From positions 1 through 28,476 of the IMG/VR virus record IMGVR_UViG_3300032309_001811: a DNA stretch of 28,476 nt; one strand, given 5' to 3'. A program made the position numbers and the translations under genes. Positions 5,057-13,998 of the stretch are shown in pieces; position 1 is the stretch's first letter; each line of letters opens with the position of its first letter. The stretch is from a virus. The notes under the pieces were generated by a model that did not search any database, had not been told where the DNA came from, and worked only from the letters and a program-made list of their open reading frames with translations.

Positions 5057-8000
5057 ATGTCAAACGAATGGGTGATCAAGGTTACGGCCGATGTCAAAGG
5101 CGTGCTCGATGCCTCGCGGCAGATCGGGCAGGCGGGCAAGGCGGCGGGGCAGGAGTTCCAGTCAGGCTTTGCCGCTAATGACAAGCTGCTGGAGCGGCTG
5201 CGGAATCAGCTTAAGGAGCTGAGCCAGGGCACCAGTAGCAACGCTACCACCTTAGGAAGCCTGAAGGCCAAGCTCGGCGAGCTAGGCCAGACCCTGGATA
5301 AGGCTGCTATCGGCTCAAAGGAGTTCGTGGCGACTCAGAAGGAGATCGCCAAAACACAGCAGGAGATCAACGCAGCCCTTAAGGGATTCGGAGCTGGTGA
5401 GAAGACCATCAGCGGGCTTCGCAGTAAGATGGCTCTGTTGAATGAAACACTAGATCAGACGGTAATCGGGTCTGAAAAGTTTATTTCAACCCAGAAAGAG
5501 ATAGCACAAACGCAGGATAAGCTGAACACAGCGTTAAAAGGGTTTAGCAGTAATGAAAACAGCGTCCAAGGATTAACCAGTAAACTGAGTGAGTTAAATG
5601 CTGTATTACAAAAAGCCGAGATTGGCTCAAAGGAGTTTGTAGCTGCACAAAAAGAGATCACCCAGACACAAGAAAAGCTTAACGCAGCCCTGAAAGGATT
5701 TCAGGGTAATGAAAATAGTATCCAGGGACTAAACAATAAACTCACGGAGCTGAATGCCGTACTGCAGAAAGCCGAGATAGGCTCAAAAGAGTTTGTGGCT
5801 GCTCAAAAAGAAATAGCGCAGACACAGGAAAAACTTAACGCGGCTTTGAAAGGATTCCAGGGTAGCGAGAAAAGCATTGAAGGATTAAACGCTAAACTGG
5901 CAGAATACAACCAAGTTTTACAGAAGGCTGAGATTGGCTCAAAGCAGTTTGTGACTGCTCAGAAAGGAATAGCTAAAACACAGCAAGAGATTAACACAGC
6001 ACTAAAAGGGTTTGACGGCAACGAGAAGTCAATTCGGGGATACAGAGATCGACTGTCAGAGCTGAACCTGACGCTGGAGAAATCCGTAATCGGCTCAAGA
6101 GAGTTTAAGCGGGCGCAACAAGAAATTGCAGTAGCTCAAAAGCAAGTTGATAACGCATTAGGTCAAACCAGCCTGGCGGCTAAGGCTCTTAGCGCGGTGC
6201 TGACGGGACTGGGTGCCATAGGGGTTGGGGCTGCAGTAGTCGGGTTCTTAAAGGACTCAGTTACCAAAGCTGTAGAGCTGGAGACGATCGGCCGAAAGCT
6301 CTCTAACACCCTTGGCCCGCAAGGTGCAGCCGGGGCCCTTGGGTTTGCCCGTCAAACGGCCGACTCACTAGGCCTGTCGTTTAAGGACCTGGCCAACAAC
6401 TTTGGCAGCTTCACAGCAGCGGCAACGGCTGCCGGGGTGCCCCTCCAACAGCAAAAGGATCTATTCGGAGCAGTGGCCAAGGCTGGGCAGGCGCTGGGCC
6501 TCTCCAATGAAGAGATCAGCGGCAGCCTTCTGGCCCTCCAGCAGGTGGCCTCAAAGGGCACCGTGTCGATGGAGGAGCTGCGAGGGCAGCTCGGAGAACG
6601 TTTGCCGATTGCCTTAGCCGCTACTGCCAAGGGGCTTGGGATTAGCCAACAGGAGCTGATCAAACTTGTCGAGTCGGGTCGGCTTACCTCTACCGAGTTC
6701 TTCCCGGCCATAACCAAGGGCTTAAACGAACTCACGGCAAGCGCGGGCGGGGTGCCCACGGCAGCGCAGAACTTTGCCAAGCTGCAAAACGCTTTTGATG
6801 ATCTTCAGGCCAGCTTTGGAACCAGCCTGCTGCCTACGGTTACCCAGCAAGTGTCGGATCTAGCCGGTGCCCTAGAAGGGTTGAAGGTTGATACATCGGC
6901 AAGGGACTTGCGTCAGTCGTTTGGCTTAACGGCAGATGAAGCAACGCAGCTAGTTGGTGTCCTTAAAAACATCAGCAAAGAGTTTGGCGTAAGCGATCAA
7001 CAGGCAAAGAACCTGCTAAGCAGAGCTATTGCCAATACAGGCGCTAGCCGTGATTGGTTTGGTGAATTAAACCTAGGCGGCGAACAGTTTACACAAATAC
7101 AAACTGAGATCCGAACACTAGCGAAAGACTTTGTATCAACGCAGCGGGACATCCTTGGTGAAACCAATGCCGTCAGTGCAGCCGAGAGTGCCCGACTGAC
7201 GAAGGCAAAAGAGCAAAACGCGGAAAAAGCCAAGGAGCTGGTAACACAGGCGCAGCTAGCAGAAGCGGTAGGAAAAACACTGCAAGCGGAGGCCAGTGGG
7301 CGTGTTTCCGTTCAGCAGGCTAGCGTTAATCTTGGCCAAGCTCTAATCAACCTAGAAGATTCACGCTTTAACATTATCCGCAATCGCAACAGCTTTGAGC
7401 TGAAAGACGCCCAGGACCGAAAGGCAAGCGAAGCGGAGCTAGATGCAATCAAGCGCAAAGGTGAAGCAATCGAGCAAGCGGCGCTGAACTTTAAGTTTAC
7501 GGCACTAACCCAACAGCAAACCCTGCAGAGGGACTTGGTATCCTTACAGCAACAACAGGCCACACTAGAAGCCAATCTGGCATCAAGCACAGCAAGGATA
7601 GAAGTAAAGAAAGCGGAGCTAAAGCTAGAGCAAGCCTCTATTACGGGTAATGCCGAGGCTAGAAAAGAGGCAGAGCTTGGGCTGCAAATTGCTCAACTGG
7701 GCTTAAACGCTGCTGATACCAAGCTACAGATTCTGGCTAAGACTCAGCCTATTGAGGATCGGATCGCCAACGCCAACAATCAAACAGCCCGCAATGCAAT
7801 CATCGCCGAAGCCGCTAGCAAGGGGCTGGCTCTGGCAGCAGATGGCACTTTCCAGAAGGTGAAGGGCACCGCCGACCAGTTCAAGAGCGTCGGCGACTCC
7901 CTGAAGGTGCCCCTTGCTCAGCAGGGTGCTTTCGCCCAGTTGGCTAAGGATGTGGGCCTACGGGTGCGTGATACCGGCAGGGGCTACTACGAGATTGGGC

Positions 8001-9499
8001 AGGCCCTGGGCAAAGGGGTAGGGCCCGCTTCAAATGACATTAAGAACTTTATGGGCGTGGCTGCTAAAGCTACGCAAGGGGCCAAGACGCAGGCATCAGG
8101 ACTGGCCAGCAATATGGACAGGGCTGCAGATTCCGCCGATAGTTTCTACCGCTCCCTGGCGGCGGCTTCCGGCCTCCCCCCTTCCCGCTTTATCGGTGGC
8201 CCGGTCGATGCTGGTCAGACCTACCGGGTGAACGACGGTCCTAGTGGCCTCTCCCTTGGCCAGGAGGCGTTCTTGTCCGCTTCCGGTGCCTTGTCGTTGA
8301 TCAACAAGCCAATGAACACCCTCTGGACGGCCCCCTCCCGTGGCACGGTGATCCCTGCTGCAGTGACCAGCCGCCTGAAGGAATCCGGAGTTCTAGGCGG
8401 TGGTGCTGGTAAGTCCTACAGAGTGAGCAACGGCCCGAGCGGTATGCCTTTCGGGTATGAGGCGTTCCTTTCGGCATTGCGTGCCCTTTCGCTGATCAAC
8501 AAGCCGCCGAGCAGTTTGCGGGAAGCACCTTCCCATGGCACGGTGGTTCCGGCCAATGTAACCACCCGCCCGAAAGAACCCAGTCCCATCAGCGGTGGCG
8601 TCGATCAGGCCTCTAAATTCATGCCCTCTGCTGATGGACCCCACCCTGCCCGCTTCACGGGTGGCCCTGTCAACGCTCGCCAGATCGTGCGCATAAACGA
8701 CGGCCCCAGCGGTTTATCGCTGGGGCAAGAGGCGTTCCTTTCAGCCTTCGGTGACCTTTCGTTAATCAACAGACCGCCAAACAGCCTGTGGCAGGCGCCT
8801 TCCCGTGGCACGGTGATTCCCGCTGATGTGACCGCCCGCCTCAAAGAGTCCGGGGTTGTAGGTGGTGGCGCTAGCAAGACCAACCGAGTGAACGACGGCC
8901 CAAGCGGCATGTCGCTCGATCAAGAAGCATTCGTGTCATCCTCCGGCCTCCTGTCGCTGATCAACAGGCTGTGGCAGGCTCCATCCCGAGGCAATGTGAC
9001 TCCTGCCGGTGCCACCAGCCGTGCGAAAAAGCCCGAGGAAAAAGGCGATGGTGCGAACCGGCCCTACCGATCCCCGGCGCCTGCTGCTGGACTCGCCCCT
9101 GCTCGATTCGCGGGAGGTCCTGTCAATGCTGGCCAGACCTACCGGATCAACGATGGCCCGAGCGGCGCAAGCGTCGATCACGAGGCTTTCCTGTCAGCTT
9201 CTCGCGCCTTGTCGCTGATCAACAGACCCATCAGCAGCCCATGGATACCCCCCTCGCGTGGCACGGCAATCCCGGCCAACATCACCAGCAGCCCTAAAGA
9301 TTCCAAGGCCCAGCAGGGCGGCGGTGCTGGGGTGCTGCGTGGTGGCTCTGACCCGGCGATGGCGCATCTGGCCCTTGCTGTTGGAAACCTGAGCCAGGAA
9401 GTGGCTGAGCTGAGGCAGAAAGCGTGGAACGTGTCGGTCGGGGTGCGCGGCGATGGGAGCGGCCTGAAGCTGGCGCAGACGATGGCGCGGATGCGTTGA
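5057..9499 (+). CDS. Tail tape measure protein
   Basis: A 1480-residue protein and the longest gene here. Residues 1-68 are an N-terminal segment; 69-375 hold six 52-residue coiled-coil-like repeats; 372-400 are hydrophobic (AVLTGLGAIGVGAAVVGFL). About residues 420-600 carry the conserved tape-measure N-terminal region, with the diagnostic GTVSMEELRGQLGERLP followed by GISQQELIKLVESG. A long helical section follows, then five repeats ending near 1415, and a final helical tail. Tape measure length sets tail length; at the rule of thumb of about 1.5 angstrom per residue this implies a tail near 200 nm, less if the repeats fold compactly. It acts with the G/GT chaperone. Confidence 0.95.
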   Translation: MSNEWVIKVTADVKGVLDASRQIGQAGKAAGQEFQSGFAANDKLLERLRNQLKELSQGTSSNATTLGSLKAKLGELGQTLDKAAIGSKEFVATQKEIAKTQQEINAALKGFGAGEKTISGLRSKMALLNETLDQTVIGSEKFISTQKEIAQTQDKLNTALKGFSSNENSVQGLTSKLSELNAVLQKAEIGSKEFVAAQKEITQTQEKLNAALKGFQGNENSIQGLNNKLTELNAVLQKAEIGSKEFVAAQKEIAQTQEKLNAALKGFQGSEKSIEGLNAKLAEYNQVLQKAEIGSKQFVTAQKGIAKTQQEINTALKGFDGNEKSIRGYRDRLSELNLTLEKSVIGSREFKRAQQEIAVAQKQVDNALGQTSLAAKALSAVLTGLGAIGVGAAVVGFLKDSVTKAVELETIGRKLSNTLGPQGAAGALGFARQTADSLGLSFKDLANNFGSFTAAATAAGVPLQQQKDLFGAVAKAGQALGLSNEEISGSLLALQQVASKGTVSMEELRGQLGERLPIALAATAKGLGISQQELIKLVESGRLTSTEFFPAITKGLNELTASAGGVPTAAQNFAKLQNAFDDLQASFGTSLLPTVTQQVSDLAGALEGLKVDTSARDLRQSFGLTADEATQLVGVLKNISKEFGVSDQQAKNLLSRAIANTGASRDWFGELNLGGEQFTQIQTEIRTLAKDFVSTQRDILGETNAVSAAESARLTKAKEQNAEKAKELVTQAQLAEAVGKTLQAEASGRVSVQQASVNLGQALINLEDSRFNIIRNRNSFELKDAQDRKASEAELDAIKRKGEAIEQAALNFKFTALTQQQTLQRDLVSLQQQQATLEANLASSTARIEVKKAELKLEQASITGNAEARKEAELGLQIAQLGLNAADTKLQILAKTQPIEDRIANANNQTARNAIIAEAASKGLALAADGTFQKVKGTADQFKSVGDSLKVPLAQQGAFAQLAKDVGLRVRDTGRGYYEIGQALGKGVGPASNDIKNFMGVAAKATQGAKTQASGLASNMDRAADSADSFYRSLAAASGLPPSRFIGGPVDAGQTYRVNDGPSGLSLGQEAFLSASGALSLINKPMNTLWTAPSRGTVIPAAVTSRLKESGVLGGGAGKSYRVSNGPSGMPFGYEAFLSALRALSLINKPPSSLREAPSHGTVVPANVTTRPKEPSPISGGVDQASKFMPSADGPHPARFTGGPVNARQIVRINDGPSGLSLGQEAFLSAFGDLSLINRPPNSLWQAPSRGTVIPADVTARLKESGVVGGGASKTNRVNDGPSGMSLDQEAFVSSSGLLSLINRLWQAPSRGNVTPAGATSRAKKPEEKGDGANRPYRSPAPAAGLAPARFAGGPVNAGQTYRINDGPSGASVDHEAFLSASRALSLINRPISSPWIPPSRGTAIPANITSSPKDSKAQQGGGAGVLRGGSDPAMAHLALAVGNLSQEVAELRQKAWNVSVGVRGDGSGLKLAQTMARMR
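5261..6180 (+). repeat. Six 156-bp (52-residue) repeats in the tape measure N-terminal part
   Basis: Each unit follows the pattern LxxKLxELNxVLQKAEIGSK, then EFVAAQKEIAQTQEKLNAAL, then KGF and a Gly-rich linker. Units start at residues 69, 121, 173, 225, 277 and 329; the sixth is divergent. Units 3 and 4 are nearly identical. Unit 1 uses GC-rich codons like the rest of the backbone, whereas units 2-6 use AT-richer codons (AAA, GAA, TTT, ACA). Confidence 0.93.
8183..9300 (+). repeat. Five repeats in an A-B-A-B-A order, tape measure C-terminal part
   Basis: Common core: YRVNDGPSGLSLGQEAFLSA, then LSLINKP, then APSRGTVIPA. A-type units start with ARF-x-GGPVNAGQ (near 8183, 8644 and 9097); B-type units start with GVLGGGAGK or GVVGGGASK. 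The higher-order A+B period is about 455-460 bp. A single GGPV...GTVIP motif is common near the C-terminus of tape measure proteins; five copies is unusual. Confidence 0.92.
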
Positions 9500-9509
9500 G
9501 AGTGACCTG

Positions 9510-10280
9510 ATGGCCCTGCAGCTCAGCTACGGAGCCTCAACCCTGACGCTGCGCTACCTGCAGGCGCAGCCGATCGGGTATGCCGAGACTGAGACGGAGC
9601 AGGGGCTGACGGCAAGGCGGTTCAGCGTGGCGGGGCTGTGTACTCCGGCGCAGTGGGTAACCTGCTGCAGCCTGTTTGATGCGTGGCAAGCCGCCAAGAT
9701 CCAAGAGTCGCCAACCCTGACCAGCCGTGCTGTGGGAGCCACCGTAACCCTGACCTGCGCTGCCCACGGGCGAAGTGTCACCAGCCTGGCGTGCTGGTTC
9801 ACCGGGGCGCCGGTTGGCGAGACGGTGCAAGGCGGGGCATGGGTAAAGGCGTCCTTCACCCTGATCGACGCCGCCCAGCAGCTAGCGGTGCTGCTACGCC
9901 AAACCGAGAAGGGCCGACTAGGTGGTGACGCCTTCCTTCCTGCCTACGGGTCGATCACGCTGGGCACCACCACGCTTGCCCTGCTGGATCAGCCCGAGGG
10001 CTTTGAAGATGGCCCGACCCTGGAGCCCACCAGTACCGGGGGATTCGTAGCACGGGGGCCCCTGGTGGCTTCTGAGGTGCGAACCGTTCGTGGAGTCACC
10101 AATTCCGCTGGCTGGACCTCGGTGAAGGCCTGGTTTGCATCCACCATTGCAGCCCGCCCTGGTGCTACCGAGTTCTGGCCGGTGGGTGAGCTTGGTTTAG
10201 AGCGTGATCAGATCGTGAGCGGCGGGGCAGTTGTTGAGCGGTACATCGTGACCGTAAAACTCAAGCGGAGGGCAAGCTGA
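9510..10280 (+). CDS. Putative distal tail protein (Dit-like)
   Basis: A 256-residue, beta-rich protein directly after the tape measure gene, the usual place of the distal tail protein that starts the tail tip. Strand-forming stretches such as ATVTLTCAAHGRSVTSLACW and YIVTVKLKRRAS fit a two-domain beta architecture, but I see no diagnostic motif. The last codons (CGG AGG GCA AGC TGA) contain GGAGGG seven bases before the next ATG, and the stop overlaps that ATG by one base, so the downstream gene is coupled. Role by position only. Confidence 0.58.
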   Translation: MALQLSYGASTLTLRYLQAQPIGYAETETEQGLTARRFSVAGLCTPAQWVTCCSLFDAWQAAKIQESPTLTSRAVGATVTLTCAAHGRSVTSLACWFTGAPVGETVQGGAWVKASFTLIDAAQQLAVLLRQTEKGRLGGDAFLPAYGSITLGTTTLALLDQPEGFEDGPTLEPTSTGGFVARGPLVASEVRTVRGVTNSAGWTSVKAWFASTIAARPGATEFWPVGELGLERDQIVSGGAVVERYIVTVKLKRRAS

Positions 10281-11068
10281 TGCCAGCGGCACCGGTTGAC
10301 GTTCGCGCCCAGGTATTCAGCAACCTGGGAACCGTGATCAGCGGTCAGCTCTCCGATGATCCGGTCGCGCCGGGAGTTGGCCTGCTGCGAACGCAGGGAG
10401 AGGTAGTGATCAGCGGCCTAATCCAGCCTGTTAAGGGCACCGAGCTGAAACTAGGAGTGCGTTCACCCGGCGGAAGGCTCACGCGGTTTCCCAGGCGCCT
10501 GCGGGTAATCAAGGCTGATAGCGACCCGATTGCCAATGAAACCACCCTCACGGTCGGATGCCTGCTGGCCTTGAAGTGGGATTACGTGGTGCCTGAGATT
10601 TACTACGCGATTGACTACCCGACCTGGACACCGGTTGATACGGCAGCAGGATCAACCCCGAACATCTGCTTTTTGGGCAGCGTGTTAGCCGTTTGCTTAG
10701 ATCGCTGCTCGATCACACAGGCCACCAATAACCCGGTAGTGCCATGGGCTAAGGCGATCGCTAGCATCGACCTATCGGATGGCTACCTGGAGATCGCTAG
10801 CAAGATCATTGCCGAATCTGCGATGTACGGCTTTATCGACGCGAGCGAGAAGCTACGGCTACGCCGGGTGCTTGTCCCTGCCAGTAAGGGGCCGTTCCTG
10901 ACGATCAACGACACCATCACCATTGAGGCGATCGGCAACCCCTCGCCGCCTGAGCAGATCACGATTAGCTACGGGCAATCGGTCTGGCCCACAGTGGAAA
11001 CCTCTCCCAACTACAAACCCAAGGCGCCGGGTGATGAGGCGTACACCTGGAACACGGGGACCAACTGA
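10280..11068 (+). CDS. Putative tail hub/tail-tip protein
   Basis: A 262-residue protein translated by coupling from the preceding gene. The C-terminal half has DGYLEIASKIIAESAMYGFI, followed by LRLRRV and LTINDTITIEAIG, a pattern seen in tail hub domains that read as a helix followed by beta strands (gp27/late-control-D-like). Proteins of this sort form the ring between the distal tail protein and the fibre-bearing tip. The ATG of the next gene overlaps its stop by one base at 11068. I cannot confirm the family from sequence alone. Confidence 0.55.
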   Translation: MPAAPVDVRAQVFSNLGTVISGQLSDDPVAPGVGLLRTQGEVVISGLIQPVKGTELKLGVRSPGGRLTRFPRRLRVIKADSDPIANETTLTVGCLLALKWDYVVPEIYYAIDYPTWTPVDTAAGSTPNICFLGSVLAVCLDRCSITQATNNPVVPWAKAIASIDLSDGYLEIASKIIAESAMYGFIDASEKLRLRRVLVPASKGPFLTINDTITIEAIGNPSPPEQITISYGQSVWPTVETSPNYKPKAPGDEAYTWNTGTN

Positions 11069-13488
11069 TGCAGAACTGGACCCTACAGAAAACGATCAGC
11101 CCCGCTGAGACTTTTTTAGTTGATTACAAAATCAAGGTGGGTGACACTACGCAGACCCTAGTTGATGAGGTCAACTTTGCGCCAACATCAGAGGTACTGA
11201 CTGAATATACAACGCTGGTTTATGTCGATAAAGACGGCAAGAAGCAAAGTCAAGACGTTGTAGCAAATACCATTTCAACGACGACAACCTGCGTTGCAGC
11301 CGCTAACCCGACCCGCTGGAAATCAAAACTAGAAGCAGGCAGCCCAGCCTTTCCTGGCGCGGTACTTGTCAAGCGGATCGAAACGTTTAACAAATACATC
11401 ATCACAGAAGACGGGCCTGTAGAGCGGGAGATCACAACTTATGAGTATGAGCCAACCATCGCCTTTGCCGGTGGTTTGGCAATCGAGAACTACAAAAACA
11501 TTGACCTTGGTGTTGGCAACATCTTGTTGCGTAAAACGATTGTCGAAAAAGAAGAAAACAAGGCAGCCGATCTGACATTGCAGATCACAACCACCTACCA
11601 GGCCTGGGGGGCTACATCAAGTGGCAAGACGGTTGCTTCTGTGATCATGGCTGGCATTAAGAGGGCTGCCGATGCTGATCGGATCAGCGGCACCTACGCC
11701 CTTGTCAATCGGATGAGCGCCCTGGTCTGCAGTGGGGTGGAGAAGAGTATCAACATTGGCCGAGGCCTTGCCCCCTCTCAGCCCACGGCATTGGATCAGC
11801 AGAACGACAACCTAAGAAACGTCCAAGATTCCCTTAACAGCAACGGTGGCTGGAGCCTGAACAACCCCAAGGGCGACCCATACAAAAGCCAGCTTGTTGA
11901 TCTGTCGTTCGGCTCTGACGCAATCAGCAACACAGATAAATATGACATGGAGTTTGCCCCAGATAGCTATCTGCGCCCCGCTAACGATGCTGGTGATAAC
12001 GGCACTGGCCTCAGCTACGTCTACCTCTCCAGTGCTGCTGCTGCCTACGAATACGGCAGGGCGATCCACTACATTCTGTCAGGGATGGCTAATGGCAAGA
12101 GCATCACCACCGAGCTACGCAACCTCCCGAGTGAGCCGATGGGCACCCTCTACTTAGAGGCGGCGGGCACCGTGGGGCGGTTCCGCGCTAATGGCACCAC
12201 TTTCGCGTTTGACTCTCAGGGGCTGGTCGTTGGCTGTGACGCGATGCTCGATGGAGGGGCTGGCCTGGTGGCGAATGCCACGGGTGCTGACTGGTTCCCA
12301 ATGATGGTGCCAGCCACCAACCTGCCCACGGTGACCCCTGCGGCAAACAACAGCCCAGGCCTTGCAAACACGATCAACGCCCCGAGCGGCTTTGATCCGA
12401 TGGCGCCGGGAAACATCTGGGCCAGCTTCGGAACTGCTGGCGTCGAGGGGGACATTTATGCGGTCGAGCTGACTAGAAGCAGCACGGTGGGGGCGGTGGC
12501 GGAGAGCGTGCGGCGTGAAAGCGTCAGCCGCTCACTGAGCTGGCTGCTGGAGGCCCCGTACAACGTGCTGCCGGTGATGGAGACGCTGATCAGCGTAGCT
12601 ATAGCGTATGGAACGTTCTTCCAGGGGAATTACCTGTTTGCGGGGGCTGGTGCAGGAGTGATTGCCAACCTCAGGCCTGCAACAACACCGCCTGTGCTGT
12701 TTGCTGGCGCCGGGGCGGGAGCAATCGCAAGCCTTATGACATCAGCTATTACCTCTGAATTGCTGGCGGGATCGGGTGCTGGAGCAATCGCAAGCCTTTT
12801 GACATCAGCTACTACTTCTAGCTTGCTGGCGGGATCGGGTGCTGGGGCGATTACAACACTGACAACAGCAAGCGCACCTCCTGCAACAGGCGTACAAACA
12901 AGCGGTACGCAGGCTCCACTGCTTGGGGCTAGTTCGGCGACTACTTTTACGGACTGGAGTAGGATTGTTAATGAAAATAGGTCCCAGACTTTCGTTTTAT
13001 TTGACGGCTGGCCGTTTAGCTTTTACATGGCTGGCACCGCCTACAGAGATTGCTTTGTGGGAACAAGCGGTTACGCTACTTTTGGTACCGGGTCACAAGC
13101 GTTTACATCCCTGGGTGAAAGCAACCCAGCGTTTCCAAAAGTTATGTTTGGAAGTGGCAACATTTCTTACTCAAGGATTTATACAAAAGTTTCAAATGTC
13201 AGTGCTACTTTTAGGTGGGAGGGACATTCAGCTAACTTTGGGACGCCAGGTTTCTCAAACAGAATTGTTGAAGTAACATTTTGGAAGCCGGGAAGCAGCA
13301 AACAGCTTATCGAAGTCAGAACAGGCAGCTTTGCAAGCCCCAGCTCAGCGCAGCCATTTTTGATTGCTTCAAAAAACATTACCTACGCCTCTGCAACCAC
13401 ATTAAACGCGAACCAAAGCTGGGTATTTGAAGGCAACCTCGCCGGAACAAGCTGGACGCTCTACAGCAACAGTTACGTGACCGTCTAG
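11068..13488 (+). CDS. Tail-tip/central fibre protein with putative receptor-binding C-terminal domain
   Basis: An 806-residue protein. Residues 1-500 form a tail-tip body, beginning NWTLQKTISPAETFLVDYKI, with helices in the middle (YALVNRMSALVCSGVEKSI). Residues 523-606 are four 21-residue Ala/Gly-rich tandem repeats, probably a flexible or fibrous linker. The last 190 or so residues form a distinct beta-rich domain (FVLFDGWPFSFYMAGTAYRD, GYATFGTG, NRIVEVTFWKPG) of a type found at the ends of phage adhesins, so a host-binding role is likely but inferred. The 5' section (about 11100-11600) and the C-terminal domain are visibly AT-richer than the middle, suggesting mosaic origin. Confidence 0.72.
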   Translation: MQNWTLQKTISPAETFLVDYKIKVGDTTQTLVDEVNFAPTSEVLTEYTTLVYVDKDGKKQSQDVVANTISTTTTCVAAANPTRWKSKLEAGSPAFPGAVLVKRIETFNKYIITEDGPVEREITTYEYEPTIAFAGGLAIENYKNIDLGVGNILLRKTIVEKEENKAADLTLQITTTYQAWGATSSGKTVASVIMAGIKRAADADRISGTYALVNRMSALVCSGVEKSINIGRGLAPSQPTALDQQNDNLRNVQDSLNSNGGWSLNNPKGDPYKSQLVDLSFGSDAISNTDKYDMEFAPDSYLRPANDAGDNGTGLSYVYLSSAAAAYEYGRAIHYILSGMANGKSITTELRNLPSEPMGTLYLEAAGTVGRFRANGTTFAFDSQGLVVGCDAMLDGGAGLVANATGADWFPMMVPATNLPTVTPAANNSPGLANTINAPSGFDPMAPGNIWASFGTAGVEGDIYAVELTRSSTVGAVAESVRRESVSRSLSWLLEAPYNVLPVMETLISVAIAYGTFFQGNYLFAGAGAGVIANLRPATTPPVLFAGAGAGAIASLMTSAITSELLAGSGAGAIASLLTSATTSSLLAGSGAGAITTLTTASAPPATGVQTSGTQAPLLGASSATTFTDWSRIVNENRSQTFVLFDGWPFSFYMAGTAYRDCFVGTSGYATFGTGSQAFTSLGESNPAFPKVMFGSGNISYSRIYTKVSNVSATFRWEGHSANFGTPGFSNRIVEVTFWKPGSSKQLIEVRTGSFASPSSAQPFLIASKNITYASATTLNANQSWVFEGNLAGTSWTLYSNSYVTV
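12634..12885 (+). repeat. Four tandem 63-bp repeats inside the tail-tip gene
   Basis: Units of 21 codons with consensus LLAGSGAGAIASLLTSATTS plus one residue. Units 3 and 4 share a long identical start (TTGCTGGCGGGATCGGGTGC), and units 2 and 3 are alike across most of their length; unit 1 is the most diverged. The reading frame is kept, so copy number could change without breaking the protein. Confidence 0.93.
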
Positions 13489-13495
13489 GAAACCT
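13487..13495 (+). promoter_or_regulatory. Leader element variant AGGAAACCT before the 13519 gene
   Basis: Recurring leader element with A instead of C/G at the first position. It overlaps the TAG stop of the tail-tip gene and ends 23 bases before ATG 13519. The following GAGTCAGTAGATCAT resembles GAGCTAGATCAT after the copy at 143. Confidence 0.45.
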
Positions 13496-13518
13496 GAGTC
13501 AGTAGATCATCCGTTCCT

Positions 13519-13968
13519 ATGCCAGCCGCCATGATTATGACCCCGTTTGAAACGGGGCGTTTGTTTGCCAGTGATTACGCAGGCAAGCGAGCGCGGTTGT
13601 GCCTAGCGAACACCGCATCAGGCTTGCCAGGCATCAACTCAACGACCGCGCAGTGGGATGGCGTCGAGCTGAGCGGTAACGGCTATGTTCGCTTTGAGTG
13701 GACCATCCCTACTGGCAGCTACAACAGCACGACCGAGCGGTTTGAGGCAAACAATCAGCTAGCCACCTTTGCTGCAAGCGCCGGAGGTGCTGGCCTGAGC
13801 TGGAACGCTGTGTATTTGGTGATCGGCACGCTCAGCGGCAGCGTTACCACCTACAACACTGGCGTTTCCTTTATCCTTAACGAAAGTTCAACGATCACTT
13901 TAGCGGCTAATGACATTCGCGGCTACTACGTCCAGCTCTTTAGCGATGGCTTCCTAGTCACCGCCTGA
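13519..13968 (+). CDS. Accessory tail protein, paralogue of the next gene
   Basis: A 149-residue beta-rich protein. Its core (GKRARLCLANT, then WDGVELSGNGYVRFEWTI, then TGSYNSTTERFE, then AGLSWNAVYLVIG) aligns with the core of the following gene, so the two are products of a duplication. Small beta-sandwich proteins of this kind occur beside fibre genes in cyanophages and may be receptor-binding or fibre-cap subunits; this is inference from place. The likely start is ATG 13519, though ATG 13531 is in the same frame. Confidence 0.62.
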   Translation: MPAAMIMTPFETGRLFASDYAGKRARLCLANTASGLPGINSTTAQWDGVELSGNGYVRFEWTIPTGSYNSTTERFEANNQLATFAASAGGAGLSWNAVYLVIGTLSGSVTTYNTGVSFILNESSTITLAANDIRGYYVQLFSDGFLVTA

Positions 13969-13970
13969 TC

Positions 13971-13979
13971 GGGAAAGCT
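13971..13979 (+). promoter_or_regulatory. Leader element GGGAAAGCT before the 13999 gene
   Basis: Copy of the recurring leader element, 19 bases before ATG 13999. Here CGGGA and TCCCG flank AAGC and could form a 5-bp hairpin with a four-base loop. Confidence 0.5.
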
Positions 13980-13998
13980 CCCGTAAGCGGTTGCACCT

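Noticed and set aside
5261-6180. CRISPR-like array
   Set aside because: The repeats are adjacent, 156 bp long and in frame within the tape measure gene; there are no unique spacers and no cas genes.
9385-11006. GGAAACCT at about 9384-9391 and 10998-11005
   Set aside because: Both lie inside coding frames (Gly-Asn-Leu and Glu-Thr-Ser) far from a downstream start, so they were not counted as leader elements.
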